Source: Strongylocentrotus purpuratus
Taxonomy: Eukaryota > Echinodermata > Echinoidea > Camarodonta > Strongylocentrotidae
Assembly: GCF_000002235.5 (NCBI RefSeq)
Contig: NW_022145611.1
Span: 16,403,633 to 16,467,632, forward strand
Length of the DNA stretch: 64,000 bases
Reading direction: 5' to 3'
Of this stretch, positions 56,740 through 64,000 are shown one piece after another. Numbering within the stretch: the stretch's first letter is position 1; each line of letters begins with the position of its first letter. The notes under the pieces are model-generated. The model was not told the origin of the DNA. It saw nothing but the letters and a program-made list of their open reading frames with translations, and ran no database searches. The translations under genes and the position numbers were made by a program.

Positions 56740-59700
56740 TTTATTGAAATATTTTGTTTACATACACAAATTATTTGAGACACAAAAAAATAAATTCATA
56801 AGAAATCAGGAATAGCACACAGCCAACAACAAAAAGAAAGTAAATAGGAGTACAAAAATAAAAAGGATAACACCCTGTCCAGAAATACATTCCATGGCAA
56901 GTCAAAAATATTGCAATGAAAGTCGAAGTATAACTTTATGTTAGAACAGCGTATCTGAAAGAATGAAAGATGCACATGTGAAAATGAATTGGCAAATTAT
57001 AGGATAGCACATATTTCTAATTTGTGGGAATTTTCAATTTATTAAATCTACAATTGATTTGAGAATTTTCAGCGAATAGTAAGAAAGCATTTCAAATTAT
57101 AGCAAATATAAATATCACACAGTTATTTCATACAGAAATTAATTAATAATTGAGAATTTAATTGAGTTTAACAAAGTTAATACATTGTTAAAAGAAAACT
57201 TTCAATTCCCTTCAATTATTATGGTATATTGAGCTGTATAATGAGATGTATTTTTTGTTCAAATCCCAAGCTTTCAAACCAAAACAAAAAAATTTAGTTC
57301 TACATCAGTGATGCAATATGTGCTCTGGTTACAAAATTAAATATAACAAAAGGATATCGACTACGCTATAGTGTGGCGGTATTAGTTTTATGCTGCAGAC
57401 TTGATTTGCGATTTTCAATGAGGCAGGGTTACATATGCACAGGTCAAAGGTCAAAGGTACAAGAAGTGGGGAAGGATAGCACACGGAGAACATAAATAGT
57501 CAAAAAAATATTCTTGAAGAGGCTGGTCATGACAAACAGGAAACCTGTTCATATATCTTATATATGCACTTGCCTCTCATTTATTGCCCTATAAACACAG
57601 AAATATTCACATTATTTGTTGGCTTCATGGTACAGTACATGGACATGCACAAGGATGGGCATGGGTAGATTAAGAATGAAGAGTTGGGGGGGGGGGGGGG
57701 GGGAAACATTTTCTACAAGTATAAAACATATGATACTTTTTCATTTTTTCAAAAAGATACCCCAGTCCAGCTGAAGCAGAATAACAATAAACACTATTTA
57801 CATCTGTTGAGTGCTAGAAGGGCATTAATTCATCAACGTTTACATCAATTTAACATCCTTCTTGCTCTTAACAGATGGTTTCTCCACTTCTAATATACAG
57901 ATAGTCCAAAAGTAAATCCACAGGCCTGTAGTCATTGAAAGAGTTCTAGTTAAACCCTCGTTTTGGTTTAGGTTTTGGTTTGGTTTAAGTATGTAATTAG
58001 ATCATAGAAAATATGACCAATACCATACAATTCTCAGTTTTTAGGCAATGTAAGAAATGTAAAATAGCACAGATGTATTCACTAAAGTTTTATTTTCGCA
58101 AAATAAAGATGTACACATGGTCAAAATGACCAATTCTGTTATGTCCAACTTGCCAGACCTGAAACACTTTAGTTCAAACAAAATGAATTACTAAAATTAC
58201 TATGATGAAATATAGGCCCCATATTTTTTCATTCCTATATTTGTACAAACTACAAGGTTATGTCCTTTCCAATAGTCAACATGTATTGTAAACAGTACAA
58301 TCTAACCAATCTATATTTCTTACAATATTTGCATATTTGCATACCGGTACACATTTTACCCTAGTATTCTTAAAATCCCAGATTTCCCAGTACCGGTACG
58401 TCAACTTTGTTAATGTGTACATCAGTCACCATTTCTCTATTATAAGCATTTAAAATAGAAAATTGGTCCTGTCAATATTTAAAAGTCTGAAAATTAAGGT
58501 CCAGTCGTATATCTGTCCATCTGTGTGTCTCTTTGTCTGCTTCCAATCTTTTGTCTGTCAGTGTTTTGTCCAATTCCGACTGTGTCGTTATCTCAATTTT
58601 GCCTCTTGTTTATCCATCCCTTTGTTCTCTCTTTTTCTCTTCGGTTTAGTGGTCTTCTATATCTATCAGAATATTTGTCAAGCTATCTGTAGTGTATACA
58701 TCTGTACATAAATGTCTGTCCATTCGTGTGCGTCTCTGTCTGTTTCTCATCTTCTACCAGTCATTCTTTTAATCTGCTTCTCATCATTTGTCTGGTTTCG
58801 TTGTCTGTCTATCTGTCAGTCCGATTATGTAACTTTTGCTCATATCTGTCTGTGTTTGTTGATGCATTTCATTTCTATATCTGTCTCTCTCTCTCTTTTC
58901 CTGTTCGTCTTGTCTGTCAAAATGCTTGTTTGTAGGAATGTCTGTCCTTACGTTTCTCATCATTCACATATTTGTTTACTGACTGCTCCTCAATGTCTGT
59001 CAGTCTACAAGTCAGTCAGTTTGTCTGTATCTTTATCTCTATTTCTTTCCTGCATCTGTGTCTCTTGTTTTATTTATTATCCATTTCTCCCTCTCTTTGC
59101 CTTCCACTCATCTTATCTGTCAATCCAAATGATTGTAGACTTGTCCGTCAGTCCAAGTGTTTACTTATTTGTACTCTTTCTGCTTCTAATAGTCTGTTCA
59201 TCCATTAGTCTGTTTCTAATTGTTTGTCTGTCAGTCTACATCTGCTACTATCTGTCTGTCAGTTTGTCTATGTCTGTAACTCTATCTCCTATCTGTCTGT
59301 GCCTTTTTTGCTCATCCATATCTCTCTTTGCCCTCTATGTAGCATGTCTGTCTATTCAAATACTTGAATGACTGTCTGTCTTTTTGTCCATTTAAAGGAT
59401 TACTTACCTGTGTGTTTTTGTCTGTCTGTGTCTCAATGTCCATGCCTTTTGGTCTCTTCATTACTTGTCTGTCTGTATGTCTGTCTCTGTCCTCTTTCCA
59501 TTGCTTCTCCAGTTTATGTCCTATCTGTTTGTCTGTCTGGTCCCAAGAGTTTGTACACTTGTCTGTCCATATGTCTGTACATATCTATCTGTAACTTCAG
59601 CTGTCTGTGTGTTATTTTCATTTCTGTTCCCTATTTCTATTCAAGTGTGTGTCTCTCCCACTCAATGTCTATCCCTTTTTCTTCCTCTTCCTGGCCTAAA

Positions 59701-61222
59701 CGTAGGAATTCAAAAATTTGTATAATCATAAGAAGAACTAATCATATTTAAAAGACAGGCATATAAGACTTATTTCACTAAAAACTGAGGTTTAAAGGGA
59801 CTATCTCTCGATCTAAAGATGTAGAACTGACATTTTAGTTTCCTAAACTACCTAATTCTTCCTGAATCTTCAAAGTATCAATGGATGCTTTTTTTTTTCT
59901 TCTTGTTAATTCCTCTTGAGTTCTGTTTCTTTTTCCAATGGATTATATCAGCACTCAATTCTTTGAATGTAATAACTCTTATAATTAGATTGCAATTCAA
60001 ATCAGACAATAAATAAAACACAGAAGTATGGAAATGTAAACAGACTATCTTGAGTGTTATCTATAAAAGCACATGCTGGAATGTTTTAATGATGTTGTTT
60101 GATAAATTTGCAACAAATGCAAACAAAATATTGAAAAAGCCCTTTCGGTTGAAAGTGCATTTATATTCCTTAAGAATATTTGGTTCTGGATGAAATTTTT
60201 TTTTTCTTGAAGTCTGAAATAGTTTTTCATTAAATAATTTGATTGTAATTTGATACATTTATGATGATATTAATCGTTCATTTAAAACCTATAATACAGT
60301 AGATTCAAAGATGCAGCGCTTCCCTGTTTTAAATAGTAAAGAAGCAGCAGTGAATTCTCATGGAAACATCATTTTTGTGCGTTCAAACTCAGCAGGTAAC
60401 AAATTTATTTTCTTTGAAGAGTAACAAAGTGATTGCAATGCTTAACGTTTTGTGTTGACTGTCACTTGTAGAGTTAAATATAGCTGTGTATGTACATTAC
60501 TGAAAAGTCATAGCACTGTATTTCCTCCCAACCTGATGTATGACATATACAGCGAGTAAACCATCACTGTAGCCAGTATTAAAAAGAAAATGATAAAAAT
60601 TATTTTCTCTCATATAGCACAATGAGAGAAAGCAAAGGTATGAACTGAATTTGTGAGACTTCTCATCAACAATCAACAATATGCAGCTGTGTCTAACGAG
60701 TCTTGTATATGAAGCATGCTTTAAATAGAATAAATTTGTGTCCTGTTTTGTCTCATGCAATAAAGAATATTTTCCATCAAAAATAGACACAGATTAAAAA
60801 GCTGACTTATAAGTTACATTAAAAAAAACATACTTTGTTTTGCAATATTTATTCCCCTTTTGTCTAGCAGTACTTGTCCATAATCAAGAGGTAAGATATA
60901 TTTACATGAATATTTTGTTTCATCAGGGGAAATGCTACCATTTCATAATGCAGCATCTATGAAATAAAAAAAGAAATCTTACAAAAATCTAGTCTCTTCC
61001 AGGATATATACATCAGTTAAGAATGGAATCTAATACATTCAGGAATATTTGATAGCCTCATAATGTAATCTATCTCTAATGCCTTGGAATAAAAAAATGT
61101 TTCAATTCCACCACTTTTTTAAAACACAGCAGAGCCAGCTGAAGCTTGTAAACTATATCCAGATCATGATGAGTTGACATCCTTCTGGCGCTATGCAGGC
61201 CACTAGTAGCTGTTGTAAGATA
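56740..61222 (-). other. 3' UTR or 3' flank of the coiled-coil gene
   Basis: No coding exon recognised. Minus-strand poly(A) hexamers (TTTATT on plus) occur at 56740-56745 and at several later points. The leftmost lies about 150 bp from the POLH poly(A) candidates, which would make the genes tail to tail. The block contains a G16 run near 57686-57701 and the CTGT array. Assignment as UTR is a guess. Confidence 0.25.
58500..59690. repeat. Degenerate CTGT-type array with a higher-order unit
   Basis: About 1.2 kb of pyrimidine-rich sequence dominated by CTGT/GTCTGT. Five degenerate longer units are anchored on a block like ATCAGAATATTTGTCAAG, TCAAAATGCTTGTTTGTAGG, TCAATCCAAATGATTGTAGA, ATTCAAATACTTGAATGACT and TCCCAAGAGTTTGTACACTT, near 58664, 58913, 59119, 59348 and 59538. 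The four-base period keeps all three forward frames open, so the 219-residue and other open frames are artefacts. Confidence 0.85.
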
Positions 61223-61355
61223 CTACAAATCCAGTTCCTCCACTTCGGAAACATATTTGCCGCTGAGAGCAAGAAGGGCTTTGTTCGTTGGTAATGCCTC
61301 ACTGGCTCTCAGTAGATGTTCTGTCTCTGCAGCGTTGAGTTGCAGTTGTAAGGTA
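61223..61355 (-). CDS. Exon-like segment ending SGKYVSEVEELDL-stop, gene unknown
   Basis: After an acceptor-like AATTTCCAG the minus strand reads TLQLQLNAAETEHLLRASEA, then LPTNKALLALSGKYVSEVEE and LDL, then TAG. Amphipathic spacing and codon choice look like real coding sequence. Open frame extends upstream to about 61,400 (VKETKDVVQIS), so the start may be further out. Its phase (one leading base) does not fit the visible donors of the coiled-coil gene. It could be an alternative last exon, another gene, or a relic. Confidence 0.4.
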
Positions 61356-62587
61356 CTGGAAATTTGAACAACATCTTTTGTCTCTTTCACTATTACTCAG
61401 TGGCAATAGCAGAATGCAGTCAGGATGGCTCGGCTAATCGTCCTCTGTTTCTGTTTTACAAAGCACTTGGTAAAGATATGTCACAGCTCAGCCATCTTGA
61501 TAGGGCAATGAATGCTACAGTCATCTAATGTACAAGGCATCGTAGAATATGCATAAGATAAATTTGTGTCTTGGTAGAAATACACCATGTTTTATAGCCA
61601 TGTCACGGCAAAATGTCTTTGCCGGTCAATCTTATTTGCTTTTGCAATATCGATTGGTACGTCTTGTTGTAGCAAGTGTTGGTGCATGCCTTGTAGACAG
61701 ATCTAAGGAGTCTGCAATGATCTATGGCACAGGTAGTGGCAGGCCTCTGTCTATGAATATCCAATAGATAGGATCTGTCTCTCTCAACATGGTCCCCTGT
61801 CGAGTTTCTGTTTTAGTTTCTGTGTTGTCATCGTTGCATCATGATCAGCCATTTGCCTCAAGTAGTAGCAAAAATTTGTGCAATCTGAAGAAGTCTCTTA
61901 AGAAAACTCTCCACAATTCCAAGAAAGAAAAAACTGTCTTCACTTTGCCTCATTTACAAACAAAACTGGTAAAAATATTGAAAAGATGCCCTTAAGTGAC
62001 ATAGACAAAGGCTCCGATAAGAATGTCTTCAAGGACTGTCTGGGTTGCAAGGTTCACTTGCACTTTTCTTTACATAGCAGGAAGACCTTCAAAATGCAAC
62101 TAAGATGAATCCAATGTTTCCAATCCTTATTCCAAGGTAACAAAAATATGTTTGCGTTTCCAAATCAAAAATCTTTTTCCACGGGCTGATACATCCATTC
62201 GTGAGAATAACAGAATCTTTACATAAATAAAAAATAGATGATCTGTTACTTCAGAGAATGTTTCCTTAGCTGCGACAAATCTTCCCAGCGCTACAGAGCA
62301 CCTTTCTTATGACACTCCTTCCAGTCCTGATAAGAATAAAACCTCTTTCCAATTCAAGCCTTTCCATACATGGTTGGGGCAAGTTCAACACAAGATATCA
62401 AAATTATATTCTGGTGCAACTGGCATTTGTTCATAACCAGTTCTCAAGGGGATTTCAAGCTCTCTGTTAGCATTCCAAACGTTGATGGCACGTCCCGATG
62501 CGGATACCGCTGCTAGACAGTAGTGTCCTTTTGTTAATATAGTATTCCAAACATTAATGGTTGTTTGTCCTGGCATTGTAACCACCC
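61356..62587. other. Stretch downstream of the coiled-coil stop, no confirmed gene
   Basis: Contains an open minus-strand frame at 62385-62709 with a duplicated block (see findings) and short open frames on the plus strand near 61549-61995 without recognisable motifs or splice context. Confidence 0.4.
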
Positions 62588-62758
62588 CTACACAGTAGTG
62601 TCTTTCTGCACATGAAGTGAGTCCATCTGGTCGATGATAAATGACACCGTATGTCTCTTGATCATCTCTAGGTGGTGCTCCAGCTGATGGTTCTTGTCAG
62701 CGATGCCTTTCATCTCTACTTTCAGTCGGTTGTTTTCAACCAGCAGCGAATCACGGTC
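62588..62758 (-). CDS. Coiled-coil gene terminal exon: leucine-rich coil and DTTV end
   Basis: Acceptor TTAACAG. Encodes DRDSLLVENNRLKVEMKGIA, then NHQLEHHLEMIKRHTVSFII and DQMDSLHVQKDTTV, then TAG at 62590-62588. Leucine/isoleucine spacing fits a coiled coil contiguous with AER at the end of exon 2. An alternative frame is open across the 3' part of this exon and beyond (see findings). Confidence 0.82.
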   Translation of the reverse strand, partial: DRDSLLVENNRLKVEMKGIADKNHQLEHHLEMIKRHTVSFIIDQMDSLHVQKDTTV

Positions 62759-63975
62759 CTGTTAAGTATGAAGAAGGGACATGAAATTCTTTAAAAGGCT
62801 GCAGAGTAAAAGTACTACACAGAGGAAGAATTTGAAAGATGAGCCCACATAATCTTTTAAACTTATGAGTGAAGTCTGAAATTAAACTCTGGAATTTCAT
62901 TGTCATTAGTGGTACAGTCAAACCTGTCTATAGCGACCGCCCAAGGGAAACACAAAAAGTGGACTTTTTAGACAGGTTCCTTTAGTGCATGTTTCAATGA
63001 GAAACCATTTTTCAAGGCAAACAAAAAATGTGGTCTTTGTAGACAGGTGGTCACTAAAGCAGGTTTGATTGTATTTACTGATCCATCTTCCTTCCAATGG
63101 GAGAGATATCCTGAAGTTTTTGATTGCTAGAATTTTACCCAACTGTGGAGACTATCATGTAATGTCACTGACTAGGATATTGTTAGAACCGATACACTAA
63201 AGAGCAATCAGAAACAGCTGATGTAATGTGTGATGGACAAGACTGGGACACCACAGCAGAGCCTTACAACAATAAAACCATCAGAAATAAAAATGGTTTC
63301 AACTCTTTTTGGAGCAATTCCTGATTGTATTATTCAATGTGTGATAATGAAAAGTAATTACCCTTTCAGCCATTATCAATTTATCTTTCATGCCGGGTTT
63401 GGGCGACCTCAAGAACACGCTCGAGTCGCTTCCTGCCGTGCTCCCGTGATCGCCAAAACTACTTGTGCTCTCGTCCTCACTGAGTTCACTCAACCTCCGT
63501 CCATCGCATATGATTCCCCCATGGTCGTGCCCCTGGTCGTGCACCTGGTCGACCTCGATGTCTTGTTCTTCCGACTCCTTGTCCGAGTCTGGAGGGGTGT
63601 TTGGGATGAGGTCTTCGGTCTGGGTGGCGGTCTCGATCAGGCATGTCTTCTGCCGGAGTGAGATGCGTCTCTTGTCCTCCCATGACATGTTCTTAGTTTT
63701 ACCTGCTGGGGGACAATAGACAGAAGGAATTCTCTTAAAGTGTATCTTATTTTACTGCACTTCCCTAATGTAGCTCAGTTTTATAATTTTCTTTTCAGTT
63801 GATTACATTAAAAGGATCATGAAAATGAAAGAAACAATTATTAAAAAACTGACTAAAGATTAATCGATATGGATCAATCTCGATGACAGTTGTTGAAATG
63901 AAGTTGGATGAATATGATGGATAAGTTCTGCAACATATTCGAGAGTTAAATACATGTACCTTTGACAGTCTTCAT
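62588..63975 (-). CDS. Small coiled-coil protein with C-terminal PDZ ligand, three exons, 175 aa; family not recognised
   Basis: Exons 63975-63960, 63702-63362 and 62758-62588 join in frame: five codons plus one base, two bases plus 113 codons, then 56 codons and TAG. In-frame TAG immediately precedes the start ATG. Order of features: basic N-terminus (MKTVKGKTKNMSWEDKRRIS); acidic segment with IPNTPPDSDKESEEQD and a His/Asp-rich VHDQGHDHGG; Ser-rich LSELSEDESTSSFGDHGS; a heptad-like coiled coil (LLVENNRLKVEMKG, NHQLEHHLEMIK); and C-terminal DTTV, a class I PDZ-binding motif. Such layouts suit a cytoskeletal or scaffold adaptor, but that is inference. It may be one isoform of a larger gene whose other exons lie right of the window. 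Confidence 0.7.
62913..63073. mobile_element. Pogo/Tigger-like MITE in intron 2 of the coiled-coil gene
   Basis: Ends are TACAGTCAAACCTGTCTATA and, inverted, TACAATCAAACCTGCTTTAG; both continue to GYGACC. The TA edges fit a Tc1/mariner-pogo target duplication. The sequence is 161 bp with no coding capacity. The end motif is common in deuterostome pogo-derived MITEs. Confidence 0.8.
63362..63702 (-). CDS. Coiled-coil gene exon 2: acidic/Ser-rich segment
   Basis: Acceptor TTGTCCCCCAGCAG (a NAGNAG tandem acceptor, so a three-base variant is possible), donor GTAATT after GCTGAAAGG. Encodes KTKNMSWEDKRRISLRQKTC to PGMKDKLIMAER. Codon use is GC-richer than the flanks. Three longer opposite-strand or shifted open frames over this exon are shadows. 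Confidence 0.85.
63960..63975 (-). CDS. Coiled-coil gene: candidate first coding exon (MKTVK)
   Basis: ATG at 63975-63973, five codons plus one base, donor GTACAT at 63959. Only this frame joins exon 2 without a stop, giving MKTVKGKTKNMSW. The in-frame TAG directly before the ATG argues for a true start. It is short, so chance is possible. Confidence 0.5.
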
Positions 63976-64000
63976 CTATATGGTTCAGAAACCTTCTTCA

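Noticed and set aside
58712..59371. 219-residue open frame, with others overlapping it in all forward frames
   Set aside because: Product of the CTGT four-base repeat; translation is low-complexity Ser/Leu/Cys/Val and there is no splice or domain context.
63230..63719. Plus-strand and shifted-frame open reading frames up to 143 residues
   Set aside because: Shadows of minus-strand exon 2 of the coiled-coil gene, which has splice signals and phase continuity.

Overview
This 64 kb window is animal nuclear DNA. Its genes are split into short exons with GT-AG introns, the noncoding DNA is AT-rich, and it holds long poly-G/C, (GA)n and (TC)n tracts, tRNA-derived SINEs and many small inverted-repeat elements. 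Gene families, intron style and SINE types suggest a marine deuterostome, most likely an echinoderm such as a sea urchin. That is inferred from general appearance; nothing here fixes the species.

Three protein-coding genes can be supported. (1) Minus strand, 42957 down to 9924 and continuing off the left edge: the 5' half of an ASPP-family gene (TP53BP2/PPP1R13B type). Five exons encode a Ras-association/ubiquitin-like domain and the start of the ASPP coiled coil. (2) Plus strand, 46294-53912: a complete DNA polymerase eta gene (POLH). Ten exons join in frame to an 822-residue protein with catalytic core, little finger, a ubiquitin-binding zinc finger, several FF/FL interaction motifs and a C-terminal PIP-like motif. 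(3) Minus strand, 63975-62588: a small three-exon gene for a predicted 175-residue protein with an acidic Ser-rich middle, a coiled coil and a C-terminal PDZ ligand; I do not recognise the family. A further exon-like stretch lies at 61223-61355 on the minus strand.

Layout: 1-9.9 kb is the last visible ASPP intron, crowded with transposon debris. 10-43 kb holds the ASPP exons separated by very large introns (about 15, 10, 2 and 6 kb). 43-46.3 kb is the head-to-head gap between ASPP and POLH, with a CRE/AP-1 pair and a 37-base G run on the ASPP side. 46.3-53.9 kb is POLH. 53.9-56.6 kb is its probable 3' UTR with two SINE relics. 56.7-62.6 kb may be the 3' UTR or 3' flank of the convergent coiled-coil gene and includes a 1.2 kb degenerate CTGT-type array.

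Functionally, POLH is the translesion polymerase that copies past UV lesions, and ASPP proteins bind p53-family proteins and protein phosphatase 1. Both act around DNA damage, but their adjacency here does not by itself show co-regulation. The most distinctive noncoding content is a four-copy TTAA-flanked MITE family in two mosaic subfamilies, three fold-back elements with related ends, a 24-bp perfect hairpin carrying a YY1-like core inside a POLH intron, an exact 365-bp tandem duplication, and several degenerate complex tandem repeats inside introns. I did not find anything I would call a new biological system.
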